Assembly: GCA_964383675.1 (NCBI GenBank)
Contig: CAYLHX010000005.1
Coordinates: forward strand, 1-56,159
Direction: 5' to 3'
DNA: 56,159 nt
Source of the DNA: CAYLHX01 sp964383675
GTDB lineage: Bacteria > Patescibacteriota > Gracilibacteria > UBA1369 > LOWO2-01-FULL-3
Shown: positions 32,301 to 40,629 of the stretch, piece after piece
Position numbering within the stretch: position 1 is the stretch's first letter
How the letters are laid out: the number at the start of each line of letters is the position of its first letter
Notes under the pieces: model-generated
The model's input: the letters and a program-made list of their open reading frames with translations, nothing else
The model's database searches: none
Told to the model about the DNA's origin: nothing
Position numbers and translations under genes: made by a program

Positions 32301-33253
32301 AGATCCGGTGGGATTACCGGTAGAACGGTCATAATGAACCATTCGGCTTTGATGCCGGATTTAGCCAGACTGCCGGCAAGTTTGATGCGTTTAATGATTT
32401 TTTTGTGCTTTTGCCCGGAACTCTTTTTGGCCTCTTCGGTTAGATCATCAATCAGCTGATCAAGATCTAAGTTAGTGATTATGTCACGGATGGTTTCGGC
32501 ACCGGTACCGGCTTTAAAGATGTGTCCGAACTTCATGGACATGGAACGATATTCAATCTCTGAGAAAACTTGACCAACTTTTAATTTTTCCAAAAGGTCT
32601 TTGGTTTCCGAGTGTTGGTACTCCAAATCCTCCACCTTCATAGCATATTCTTTTTCCAGCTCGATTTGAGCCTTCTTTTGCAAGTCTCCATCTTCAATTT
32701 TTTCAACTTCCAGAGATTTATCTTTAAACTCTTCCTGAAGCCTCTTTTTATGAGATTTGTACTCGTTTTGTAATTGTTCGAGAGCGCCTTTTTTGCCTTC
32801 CGGATCCACTTGAGACACGATATAAGCGGCGAAGTAAACCACCTGTTCCAGAGTTTTGATCGGCAGATCAAGCAATAGCCCTATACGACTTGGAGTTGAT
32901 CTTAAAAACCAGATATGAGTTACCGGAACAGCCAGTTTAATGTGCCCCATACGTTCACGACGGACGGAAGACCTGGTAACCTCAACTCCACACTTCTCAC
33001 AGATTACACCTTTGTAACGAATTCTCTTATATTTTCCACAATAACATTCGTAGTTCTTGGTCGGACCGAAAATCTTTTCACAAAAGAGACCGTCTCTTTC
33101 AGGTTTTTGAGTACGATAGTTGATGGTTTCAGGTTTTTTAACCTCTCCATGAGACCAGGCCATGATCTCTTCCGGAGAAGCGACAGCAAGAGTAATCGCG
33201 TTGAAGCGATCCTTCTTTTGCTGATTTGCTTTGTCATCTTGTTGATGTGCCAT
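29330..33253 (-). CDS. rpoC: DNA-directed RNA polymerase subunit beta'
   Basis: 1307 residues. Zinc-binding C70-x-C72-x12-C85-x2-C88 near the N-terminus, a coiled-coil lineage-variable insert (about 155-220), the catalytic NADFDGDQ at 529-536 that chelates the active-site magnesium, the trigger-loop region (IAAQSIGEPGTQLTMRTFH), and the second zinc site (DCGSEH, then TCKTEDGICVKC). It forms the polymerase clamp and active centre with RpoB. The end is an acidic tail (EIVEEAVEEEEKPARLPVI). ssb lies between it and rpoB. Confidence 0.98.
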   Translation of the reverse strand: MAHQQDDKANQQKKDRFNAITLAVASPEEIMAWSHGEVKKPETINYRTQKPERDGLFCEKIFGPTKNYECYCGKYKRIRYKGVICEKCGVEVTRSSVRRERMGHIKLAVPVTHIWFLRSTPSRIGLLLDLPIKTLEQVVYFAAYIVSQVDPEGKKGALEQLQNEYKSHKKRLQEEFKDKSLEVEKIEDGDLQKKAQIELEKEYAMKVEDLEYQHSETKDLLEKLKVGQVFSEIEYRSMSMKFGHIFKAGTGAETIRDIITNLDLDQLIDDLTEEAKKSSGQKHKKIIKRIKLAGSLAKSGIKAEWFIMTVLPVIPPDLRPMVQLDGGRFAASDLNDLYRRVINRNNRLKRLISIGAPEVICRNEKRMLQEAVDTLLNNSARQGKTVFNSGDKRKLRSLSDMLKGKQGRFRQNLLGKRVDYSGRSVIIIGPKLKLHQCGLPKIMALELFKPFIIGRLIRDGYAHNIKNAEKLIQNNKREVWDILEEVSRDHYVLLNRAPTLHRLGIQAFQPILIEGKAIQVHPLVCAAFNADFDGDQMAIHVPLSKAAQHEAKTLMLSSTNLLKPSAGEPIVTPTQDMVLGCYYLTRMSEGENGEGMAFSNLEEAIIAYQSGHVSLHAKVQCRYKGELRETTVGRLIFNSFLPDGLPYYNQSMGKKELSNLVTECFEVLGEAATGPLVDNLKDMGFKFATKSGISIAQVDMQIPDAKEKIIEDASEVVKQISNQYWKGLITDDERYHHTIKIWSDTKGKVTKEMVAGIDESNNIYYMIDSGARGNWGQVTQLCGIKGLVANPAGKTIELPIKSNLKEGFTILEYFIATHGGRKGKSDTALKTAEAGYLTRRLVDSNQDVVIREYDCGSEHAHIITREESEKIGEKFEIRVYGRTLAEDLIHPKTKKVIAKKNSIIEKDTVKQISEAEVSELHVKSIMTCKTEDGICVKCYGKDLGTNKEVDIGTAVGIIAAQSIGEPGTQLTMRTFHMGGVAEGSDITQGLTRVEELFEARTPKNPAVISELEGKAKVQQKGKLTRLIVTSSTSIDIDHYIPSDMEAVVKVGDQVKNKMIIAKSETHKGAIKSSEDGKVVAVEPNKIVVKTNGPVEKEYAVPQGRTVRIKNNEEVHKGQPLTTGHLDLRQLMHLANSYTAQKYICNEVQSIYASQGQSINDKHIEIIARQMLSKVRILESGDSDFLPGEIVDIIKFENTNDRLTEAKKTPANGERLLLGLTRVALYTESWLSAASFQETIRVLVEASTTNRIDKLEGLKENVIIGKLIPAGETYRRKHPEAVATVPHAAEIVEEAVEEEEKPARLPVI

Positions 33254-33290
33254 TTGTTTGGTGGGTTAGTTGGTTTGGTGAGCCGAAATA

Positions 33291-33833
33291 CTAAAGTCCA
33301 AGATCTTTGTCGATTGGATTTTCTTCCTGCTTCGGAGCTTGCTCTTCCACAGGTGTTTCGGCCGGTGCGGTTTGTTCGGTTTCCGTTACCGCTTCGGTGG
33401 ATTGTGTTGGTTCTTCACTTGAAACATCTTCGTATTCGTTGTCGACAATATCTTCTTGTGGGATGTAACTGTCATCGCTTTCATCGGCTTCACCGTTGTC
33501 TCTTCTTTTGTCGAGCATGATCATGTCCTGAACAACGATTTCGGTTTTGAATTTTTTGACGCCTTCGGGTGTCTCCCAACTGCGGGTTTTGAGGTAACCT
33601 TCCACGTACACCAAGTTTCCTTTTTTTAGATAGTTGGCGCAGATCTCAGCCAGACGAGCCCAAGCCACACATTCGTGGAACTCGGCAGAACTTTTTCTAT
33701 CGCCATCTTTGGTCATCCATTCTCTATTGGTGGCGACACCGTAAGTGGCTACACTTTGTCCGTTTGGGGTTTGTCTCATTTCTGGATCTCTGGTCAGGTT
33801 TCCAATGATAACTACTTTATTTACGCTTCTCAT
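33291..33833 (-). CDS. ssb: Single-stranded DNA-binding protein
   Basis: 180 residues. An OB fold (1-110) with the bacterial SSB pattern: MRSVNKVVIIGNLTRDPEMR, GQSVATYGVATNREW, KKGNLVYVEGYLKTRSWE and KKFKTEIVVQDMIML. It continues into a long acidic, Glu/Thr-rich tail. The usual tip (DDDIPF) that recruits repair and replication proteins is replaced by PIDKDLGL, without the terminal Pro-Phe. SSB protects single-stranded DNA in replication and repair. Its position between rpoB and rpoC (gaps of 41 and 37 bases) is most unusual, since these two are nearly always adjacent. Confidence 0.93.
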   Translation of the reverse strand: MRSVNKVVIIGNLTRDPEMRQTPNGQSVATYGVATNREWMTKDGDRKSSAEFHECVAWARLAEICANYLKKGNLVYVEGYLKTRSWETPEGVKKFKTEIVVQDMIMLDKRRDNGEADESDDSYIPQEDIVDNEYEDVSSEEPTQSTEAVTETEQTAPAETPVEEQAPKQEENPIDKDLGL

Positions 33834-33874
33834 GAATAGTGATGTTAATAGTTTAGGATAAAAGGTCTTGCTGA

Positions 33875-36800
33875 TTATTCGGTTTCACCGATTTCTTCCT
33901 CTTCAAGTTCTTCCGGGTTTTCATCTAGGCTGTCTTCATCGATGCCTTCCAGATTTCCGGCCTCTCTTGAAGTACCTGCGCTTTCTTCTTCAATTTCTTT
34001 TTTTATGTCCTCTGAGATCTCTTCTCTTTCTTCCGGATCCTCCTCCAGAATTTCCTCCGGTGGAGCTTCTTCGTCCACGTCGCCGGTATCGATCAGTTTT
34101 ACTGAAAGTCCCAGACTTTGTAATTCTTTTACCAAAACGTTGAAGGATTCAGGTACACGCGGTTTTCTGATCGCTTCGCCTTTGACGATTGATTCATAAG
34201 CTTTGGAGCGACCGTAAACGTCATCGGATTTGATGGTCAACATTTCTTGCAGAGTATGTGAGGCACCGTAAGCTTCAAGCGCCCATACCTCCATTTCACC
34301 GAATCTCTGACCACCATGCTGAGCCTTACCTCCAAGCGGCTGTTGGGTCACAAGTGAGTATGGACCGACGGAACGTGCGTGGATCTTGTCTTCAACCAGG
34401 TGGTGAAGTTTCATAATGTAGGTGATACCTACGGTAACCGGGCGATCGAAAGCCTCGCCGGTTTTACCGTCGTAAAGAGTAACTTTACCATCTTCTCTAA
34501 GACCGGCTTTTTTGAACTGTTCAAGAATATAACTTGGGTGGACACCGTTTAGAGCCGGGCTGGCCACTTTAATATTTTGAGCGTAAGCGGACCAACCGAG
34601 GTGAGTCTCCAGAATTTGTCCGATGTTCATACGGCTGGATACACCGAGTGGGTTTAGAATTACATCTACAGGAGTTCCATCAGGTAGGAATGGCATGTCT
34701 TCCTGTGGCACGATAATTGAGACAACACCCTTGTTACCGTGACGACCGGCCACCTTATCTCCGATGGAGATCTTTCTGGTTTGAGCTACGTCAACTTTGA
34801 TTTGCTTTAGAACGCCGGTGGCAAGTTCATCACCGTTTTCTTTGGTGAAAATCTGTACGCCGACAATTTTTCCCCCCTCTCCTCCGGGTAGACGTAGAGA
34901 GGTGTCTTTTACGTCGCGGGCCTTGTCGCCGAAAATGGCTCTTAACAGTCTTTCTTCTGCGGTAAGTTCGGTTTCACCTTTAGGGGTGATCTTTCCGACG
35001 AGGATGTCACCTTCATGAACGGTGGCACCGATTCTTACGATACCGTCTTCATCAAGATCTTTCAGCTTACCCTCACCTACGTTAGGGATATCGCGAGTGA
35101 TAATCTCCGGTCCCAGTTTGGTTTCACGAACGTCCACGGTAAAGGTCTCAATGTGAACGGAGTCGTATAGACCGTTTTTAACAACATTATCTGAAATGAT
35201 TACCGCATCCTCAAAATTGTACCCCTCCCAGGCCATGTAGGCTACCAGTAGGTTTTGTCCAAGAGCAAGTTCTCCCTTGTCGATAGCGGGTCCGTCTGCC
35301 AATACATCACCCTTCTTGATTTTATCGCCCTTGTTTACTGCTGCTCTTTGGTGAACACAGGTTCCCTGGTTGGATCTTTGATAAGTTTGTAGTTTGTAAG
35401 TTACTTTTTTACCATTGGCATAAACTATTGAAACGTGATCGGCATCCACGGAAGCGATTTCACCATCCATTTCGGCCAGGATTGTTTGTCCCGAACTCTT
35501 GGCGGCGATTTCTTCGATACCGGTACCAACGATAGGCGCGCTAGGCTTGATAAGTGAAACGGCCTGGCGTTGCATGTTCGACCCCATGGAAGCACGAGTG
35601 TTGTCGTCATGCTCCAGGAAGGGGATAAGTGAAGTTGTGATTGAAATAATTTGTTTTGGCGAAACGTCGATATGAGTAATGTCGTTTACGTGAGCCAACA
35701 GAGGTTCACCGTTTTTGCGGGCGGAAAGACGAGTATTGGTAAATTGCCCCTTATCGTCCAACTCGGAGTTGGCTTGGGCGATAACTAAACCTTGTTCAGC
35801 GTCGGCATCAAAGTATTTGATGTTTTTCGTGATACAAGGTCTCACCTTTATTTCATCTACTTTTAATTTGACGATTTTCTTGGCGGCGGCCTCATCGATA
35901 ACCTGACCGGCTTTTACAATTACCTTTCCTTTGTCGTCAATACTTTCGCGGGCGATGCGTCCAACCAACTCTTTTTCATTATTTTTTACTGTATGAGCCA
36001 CCTCTCTGAAGGGGGTTTCAATGAAACCGTATTCATTAACCTTAGCGTAAGTTGCCAGATGCACAACCAGACCGATATTCGGTCCTTCCGGTGTGGCAAT
36101 CGGACAGATTCTGCCGTAGTGAGATTGGTGTACGTCACGTACGTCGAAGGAAGCTCTTTCACGTGAAAGACCACCGGGCCCCATGGCGGAAAGTCTTCTC
36201 TTGTGTTCAAGCTCAGAAAGTGGATTGGTTTGATCCATAAACTGAGAAAGTTGTGAACTGGCGAAAAATTCCCTTAGTGCCGCAGTGATCGGCCTGGAGT
36301 TGATAAGTTGAGTAGGGGTGACGGTTTCCAGGTCCATTACGGTCATTCTATCTTTGGCGATACGGTCGGTTCTAAGCAGACCGACGCGGAATTTATTTTG
36401 AACAAGTTCACCAACGGCACGGATCCTTCTGTTTGAAAGGTGATCGATGTCGTCGGCTTCAATCTCGGCGTTATTTAATTTGATCAGATGTTTTAGGATG
36501 TGTACGAGATCTTCAACCTGGAAGGTATGAAATTTTTTCTTGTTTGGGGTGTCGAGAGCGAATCTCTTGTTTAATTTGTAACGTGCCACCGGTCCCATGT
36601 CGTATTTTCTGTACTCGAAGAACATGGAATCGATCAAAGATTTGGCGTTTTCAGGTGTAGCCAAATCTCCGGGGCGAATCTTTTTATAGATGTTTTGATA
36701 AGCTTCATCCACTGTTTTAGCTGAATCTTTTTCCAGAGTTTTTAGAATGTAGTCGTGTTCGATGTCGATAGTTACGTCTTTGAATAGATCGATAATCTTT

Positions 36801-37591
36801 TTGTCTGAATCGTAGCCGAAAACACGCAGTAGGGAAGTGATCGGGATTTTGCGTTTGCGGTCGATTTTAACGGAAATAATGCCTTTTTTGTCGGTTTCGA
36901 TTTCCAGCCAGGCACCTCTTTTTGGAATAATCTTGGCGGCATTCATGCCGGGAGCACCGTTGTTCTTAGAAAAGAAAACACCGGGTGATCTGACAATCTG
37001 ACTAACCACCACTCTTTCAATACCATTGATAATAAAGGTTCCACGATTAGTCATCAGTGGAATGTTTCCCAAGAATACGTCCTGTTCCTTGATTTCTCCG
37101 GTTTCCTTGTTGATCAACTGCACATGTACTTTTAGAGGAGCTTCGTAGGTAAGATTCTTGTTCTTGGCCTCTTCGGGGTTGTATTTGATTTCACCGATGG
37201 AATGTTCCAGGAAGTGTAGTTCCAGTTTTTTACCGGAAAAATCCTGAATAGGTGAAACTTCATCAAGGAGCTCTCTTACGCCCTCATTGAGGAACCAATC
37301 GTAAGAGTCCAGCTGAACCTCGATAAGATTTGGAATTTCCACTTCTTTGTCGATTTGCTGACCGAAATATTTGCGATCACTCTTGGCGATAATGGTGTCG
37401 CGCTTAAGCGGAATTTCCAGAGGCACAATAATATTGTCCTTGGGAGCTTTGTTTGCTACTTTTTCGGGCTGTTCCTTCTTGGCGGGTTTGGCTGTTTTGG
37501 CGCTGGAAGCCTTGGTAGACTTGCTTGCACTTTTAACAGCTTTAGCCGGTTTGGACGCAGCTTTAGTAGCGGTTTTCTTGGGTTTTGGCAT
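33875..37591 (-). CDS. rpoB: DNA-directed RNA polymerase subunit beta
   Basis: 1238 residues. The catalytic core is recognisable throughout: the rifampicin region SSQLSQFMDQTNPLSELEHK with RRLSAMGPGGLSRERA, the GDKVAGRHGNKGVVS region, and the C-terminal QPLGGKAQHGGQRFGEMEVW. Two additions are odd: a Lys/Ala/Ser-rich N-terminal tail of about 50 residues, resembling a histone H1 tail, and an acidic C-terminal tail of about 65 residues (about 1173-1238). The gene has its own promoter and a leader of about 98 bases. The usual upstream neighbours rplK, rplA, rplJ and rplL are absent; an ABC exporter lies there instead. Confidence 0.97.
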   Translation of the reverse strand: MPKPKKTATKAASKPAKAVKSASKSTKASSAKTAKPAKKEQPEKVANKAPKDNIIVPLEIPLKRDTIIAKSDRKYFGQQIDKEVEIPNLIEVQLDSYDWFLNEGVRELLDEVSPIQDFSGKKLELHFLEHSIGEIKYNPEEAKNKNLTYEAPLKVHVQLINKETGEIKEQDVFLGNIPLMTNRGTFIINGIERVVVSQIVRSPGVFFSKNNGAPGMNAAKIIPKRGAWLEIETDKKGIISVKIDRKRKIPITSLLRVFGYDSDKKIIDLFKDVTIDIEHDYILKTLEKDSAKTVDEAYQNIYKKIRPGDLATPENAKSLIDSMFFEYRKYDMGPVARYKLNKRFALDTPNKKKFHTFQVEDLVHILKHLIKLNNAEIEADDIDHLSNRRIRAVGELVQNKFRVGLLRTDRIAKDRMTVMDLETVTPTQLINSRPITAALREFFASSQLSQFMDQTNPLSELEHKRRLSAMGPGGLSRERASFDVRDVHQSHYGRICPIATPEGPNIGLVVHLATYAKVNEYGFIETPFREVAHTVKNNEKELVGRIARESIDDKGKVIVKAGQVIDEAAAKKIVKLKVDEIKVRPCITKNIKYFDADAEQGLVIAQANSELDDKGQFTNTRLSARKNGEPLLAHVNDITHIDVSPKQIISITTSLIPFLEHDDNTRASMGSNMQRQAVSLIKPSAPIVGTGIEEIAAKSSGQTILAEMDGEIASVDADHVSIVYANGKKVTYKLQTYQRSNQGTCVHQRAAVNKGDKIKKGDVLADGPAIDKGELALGQNLLVAYMAWEGYNFEDAVIISDNVVKNGLYDSVHIETFTVDVRETKLGPEIITRDIPNVGEGKLKDLDEDGIVRIGATVHEGDILVGKITPKGETELTAEERLLRAIFGDKARDVKDTSLRLPGGEGGKIVGVQIFTKENGDELATGVLKQIKVDVAQTRKISIGDKVAGRHGNKGVVSIIVPQEDMPFLPDGTPVDVILNPLGVSSRMNIGQILETHLGWSAYAQNIKVASPALNGVHPSYILEQFKKAGLREDGKVTLYDGKTGEAFDRPVTVGITYIMKLHHLVEDKIHARSVGPYSLVTQQPLGGKAQHGGQRFGEMEVWALEAYGASHTLQEMLTIKSDDVYGRSKAYESIVKGEAIRKPRVPESFNVLVKELQSLGLSVKLIDTGDVDEEAPPEEILEEDPEEREEISEDIKKEIEEESAGTSREAGNLEGIDEDSLDENPEELEEEEIGETE

Positions 37592-37688
37592 AATGAAAGG
37601 TGGTCAAGGAAACGTTTAATAGATCGAAAATGAATTTTTAAGACCGTTTTGCGTTCCTCAACTCTTCCGAAGGGTCTTTTACGTGGCT

Positions 37689-37716
37689 ATTTTACGTAGA
37701 AAAACAGCAAAGTCAA
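37689..37716 (-). promoter_or_regulatory. Promoter of the rpoB-ssb-rpoC operon
   Basis: TTGACT (-35), a 16-base spacer and TAAAAT (-10) on the minus strand. The word ACGTAAAA occurs twice, 13 bases apart, once overlapping the -10 box. The leader contains an AAGACC/GGTCTT pair around a smaller stem, without a U-run. Confidence 0.7.
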
Positions 37717-37744
37717 GTGGAAGTTTCGGAAAGAACTTTTCAAT

Positions 37745-39031
37745 TTACTTCAGTGCTTCGTTCGGAGTGATTTTAGCAGCTTGTTGAGCGGGGATATAAG
37801 CGGCGAGGATGCTTAGGAGTAGGCCGAAAAGAATGGTGAGGCCAACAAGTTGCAGGTCGATGGCAATTAAACTTTTTGGAGTAAAGGTGGTGCTTTCCAG
37901 TTGTTTGAGGGCGAATTTTTCCAGGAAGCCGCTGGATATCAGACCGATTAAAAGTCCGATCAAACTGCCGATAAGACCAATGATGCCGGCTTCTATCAAG
38001 ATTAGTTTTTTGATGTGTGACTTGGTGGCGCCCAATGCGCGGAAGAGTCCGATTTCGCGGCGACGTTCGGCGATGGTTGCCAGGAAGGTGCTGATGATGG
38101 CGATGCCGGCGGTGATAAGAATAATGAAGCTGATTGAACCGAGAGAGATAGAGAGGTAAGTGAATCTGGCCTCAACTTCCTGTAGGTTTTTTTGGAAGTA
38201 TTGAGTGTTATACCCCAACTCTTCTATTTGAGTTGCAACTGCGGCGGTTTTTGAGGCGTCTTCGGTTTCTACGAAAAGTTCCAGAATCAGGTTCTCGCCG
38301 TTTGAATATTCGGCATTCATTTCTGAGACGATTTCATATGGAAGAGTGGCACCGAGGATATTGATTTTGTCGGAAAAACCTACAACCTCCAGTCTGATAA
38401 CTTCTTTCTTATCATCCAGGCCAGGAAAAAAAGTGGAGTAGTTTGGATAAAGTTTGAGGTCTTTGCCTAGCAGTGATTCTTCGGAAACTGTGGGGAGTCC
38501 TCGGGGAATGGCGATGCCGAGATTATAGAGATCCAGAATACGGCGGGGGATTAGGGCCGGATAAGGTTGCTCTTTTCTTTTCCAGATTTCAGCGGGATTT
38601 TCGTTGTCGGAGGAGGCACTTAGGTCGTCTTCAATAAATCCGGTGGGCATGCCGAAGACCATAGTGTCGGTAATTAGGCTGAAGCCCAGCAATGAGGCTT
38701 CGAGGGAAGAAAAGTTATTGAATTGGATCTCCGGATAAATCGCTTTTACTCCTTCGATTTCTGAGATTTCCTTGATGGTTTGTTGGTTTAACTTGTTTTC
38801 GTCCGATTTTGCCAAAAAGGAGACGATGCCGGCATCTTCCACCTTTGGGTGCACTGTAATTTGAGTTAGTGGGCTCTTCTTCTCGATCTCTTCAAAAGTT
38901 GCTTCTCTAATCCCGTTGCTCAGTCCAAGGAATAGAATCAGCGAAGCGGTGCCGATGGCAATGCTTAAGCTGGCCAGAAAGGTTCTGAACTTTTTTCGTC
39001 TAATATTTTGTAGGGCCAGTTGAGTGAGCAT
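37745..39031 (-). CDS. ABC exporter permease, MacB/FtsX-like
   Basis: 428 residues with the MacB/LolC architecture: TM1 (about 17-38, in LALQNIRRKKFRTFLASLSI), a large extracytoplasmic domain (about 45-275), then three TM helices near the C-terminus with the FtsX signature (ERRREIGLFRALGATKSHIK) and the ending AAKITPNEALK. Such proteins work as mechanotransmitters or lipoprotein/peptide exporters with a LolD-like ATPase. The ATPase gene overlaps its ATG by one base (TAATG). The substrate is unknown. Confidence 0.9.
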   Translation of the reverse strand: MLTQLALQNIRRKKFRTFLASLSIAIGTASLILFLGLSNGIREATFEEIEKKSPLTQITVHPKVEDAGIVSFLAKSDENKLNQQTIKEISEIEGVKAIYPEIQFNNFSSLEASLLGFSLITDTMVFGMPTGFIEDDLSASSDNENPAEIWKRKEQPYPALIPRRILDLYNLGIAIPRGLPTVSEESLLGKDLKLYPNYSTFFPGLDDKKEVIRLEVVGFSDKINILGATLPYEIVSEMNAEYSNGENLILELFVETEDASKTAAVATQIEELGYNTQYFQKNLQEVEARFTYLSISLGSISFIILITAGIAIISTFLATIAERRREIGLFRALGATKSHIKKLILIEAGIIGLIGSLIGLLIGLISSGFLEKFALKQLESTTFTPKSLIAIDLQLVGLTILFGLLLSILAAYIPAQQAAKITPNEALK

Positions 39032-39693
39032 TATTTGGTGATTTTACCGTCTTTGATGTGGACAACCTTATCGGCGATCTTGGCGATGGCGTTGTCGTGG
39101 GTGGCTATAATCAAAGTAACATTATGTACTTTATGCAGTTTTTTTAACAGATCGATGATTGATTTTCCCGTTTTAATGTCCAAGTTGCCGGTTGGTTCGT
39201 CCGCCAGGATCATGGATGGTTTGTTGATTAAAGCACGGGCGATGGCGGTGCGCTGTTTTTGTCCGCCGGAAAGTTCATTCACTTTGCTTTCGGCTTTAGC
39301 GCTGAGTCCAACTTCATCAATCAGGTGATCGGCATATTGTTCGTCTTTTTTGGTTTTGTGATTGAAGAATGTCGGTAAGAGAACATTGTTTTTTACGCTC
39401 AAGAAACTTTCCAGGTGGAATTCCTGAAAGACAAAACCTATCTCATGATTGCGATATTTGGAAAGTTCCTGATCGCTTAAGTTGCTGATGGCTTTTTTGT
39501 TGATTAGAACTTTACCTTTTGTGGGGATGTCGAGTCCGCCGATCATGTTGAGCAGGGTGGATTTGCCTGATCCGGAAGGACCGACCAAAGCCACAAACTC
39601 TCCCTGTTTGATCTCCAGATTGATATCTTCAAGAGCGTGAACTCTGCTTTTCCCCGAAATGAAGCTTTTGGAGACGGTGCTAAGTTTGATCAT
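39031..39693 (-). CDS. ABC transporter ATP-binding protein, LolD/MacB-like
   Basis: 220 residues. Walker A GPSGSGKST at 38-46, Q-loop Q90, signature LSGGQ at 141-145, Walker B MILADEP at 161-167, D-loop GNLD and H-loop H199. The LNMIGGLDIPTKG segment after Walker A is typical of the LolD/MacB/FtsE group. It powers the permease encoded directly downstream, and both follow the TIM-barrel gene, so the three probably share the promoter at 40522-40550. Confidence 0.94.
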   Translation of the reverse strand: MIKLSTVSKSFISGKSRVHALEDINLEIKQGEFVALVGPSGSGKSTLLNMIGGLDIPTKGKVLINKKAISNLSDQELSKYRNHEIGFVFQEFHLESFLSVKNNVLLPTFFNHKTKKDEQYADHLIDEVGLSAKAESKVNELSGGQKQRTAIARALINKPSMILADEPTGNLDIKTGKSIIDLLKKLHKVHNVTLIIATHDNAIAKIADKVVHIKDGKITK

Positions 39694-39700
39694 GTCTTAA

Positions 39701-40498
39701 TTATCCGTTATTTTCTTCGCTTTCGCTACTTTCACTTTCCTCTTCGATCACTTCCACATTTTTGTAGTATTTTTCGTAGTATTTTTTGGCGCGTTCCAGC
39801 TCTTCAATTACACGCTCGTCCTCACCGGCCTGCAGGTATTTCGGTTGGATCTTGAGGGAGATGGCACCGGGATATTTGTCTTGCTTAAGTTTTGTTAAGA
39901 AGCTTTCGAGTGGCATGATACCCTCTTGAGGTGGAGCATATTTTTGTCCACGGTAAACGTTGCCTAGATGAACATGTACCAGATACTTTCTGAAGGCTGT
40001 ATAAGCGCGAATTAGATCCTGCTTTTTTTCACCGATGCGGGCCGTATCCAGACATATATGTTTGAAATTTTTCAGATCCTGGGTGTTGGAGAGGGCGTGT
40101 TCAGGAAGGAAACCAAGGATGGTTCCGGCACTGGCGTTTTCCAAAGCGATTGAAAGGAACTCTTTCTCTCTCAGTTTTGGTATTTCCTGCTTTAGCCAGC
40201 TGGCCAGCTTGAAGTCGAAGATTTTCGGTGGCTGTAGTACCAGTACTTTTGCACCAATGTCTTTGGTCATTTTAACCAGTTCCTTGATGCGTTTTACGGC
40301 AATTTGCTTCGGTGCCGATACGGAATGAACCGGTATATTATGCTCCTGGATAAGTCTTTTGATGTATTCGGTGTTGAAGGTGTCGAATTGACCGAAGTTT
40401 ACGCTTAAATCGATACCATCGTAACCGGCCTGTTTTGCAAGCTCGAAAACGCGGTTTAAGCCGTAGCCCCTTAAGGAATCTGTCCAAAGAACAATCAT
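39701..40498 (-). CDS. Sugar phosphate isomerase/epimerase-like TIM-barrel protein
   Basis: 265 residues of the AP endonuclease 2/xylose isomerase-like superfamily: a repeated beta/alpha pattern with GYDGIDLSVNFG, IPVHSVSAPK, SIALENAS, FKHICLDTARIG and LVHVHLGNV. Metal-ligand candidates E120, D151 and H175/H177 are present, but the strand that normally supplies the last Glu reads ISLKIQP with K216 in its place, so the metal site may be incomplete. The last 20 residues are a Glu/Ser-rich tail. The substrate is unknown. It lies 7 bases upstream of the ABC exporter genes. Confidence 0.75.
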   Translation of the reverse strand: MIVLWTDSLRGYGLNRVFELAKQAGYDGIDLSVNFGQFDTFNTEYIKRLIQEHNIPVHSVSAPKQIAVKRIKELVKMTKDIGAKVLVLQPPKIFDFKLASWLKQEIPKLREKEFLSIALENASAGTILGFLPEHALSNTQDLKNFKHICLDTARIGEKKQDLIRAYTAFRKYLVHVHLGNVYRGQKYAPPQEGIMPLESFLTKLKQDKYPGAISLKIQPKYLQAGEDERVIEELERAKKYYEKYYKNVEVIEEESESSESEENNG

Positions 40499-40521
40499 TT
40501 TTTGTTTTTAAATCTCTAGTT

Positions 40522-40550
40522 ATTTTAGCATAAATAGCTGTTTTTTACAA
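40522..40550 (-). promoter_or_regulatory. Promoter of the TIM-barrel/ABC exporter operon
   Basis: TTGTAA (-35), a 17-base spacer and TAAAAT preceded by TGC (extended -10) on the minus strand; divergent from the promoter at 40573-40600. Confidence 0.65.
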
Positions 40551-40572
40551 TGAGCTGAAGTTAATACGAAGG

Positions 40573-40600
40573 TTGACAGGCGGTGGAATTGCGGTATAAA
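40573..40600 (+). promoter_or_regulatory. Promoter of the unknown plus-strand gene
   Basis: TTGACA (perfect -35), a 16-base spacer and TATAAA. The predicted start of transcription is about 40607, giving a leader of about 23 bases to the ATG at 40630. Confidence 0.75.
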
Positions 40601-40629
40601 TTTGTCCCTTGCAATTTAACCAATTTAAA

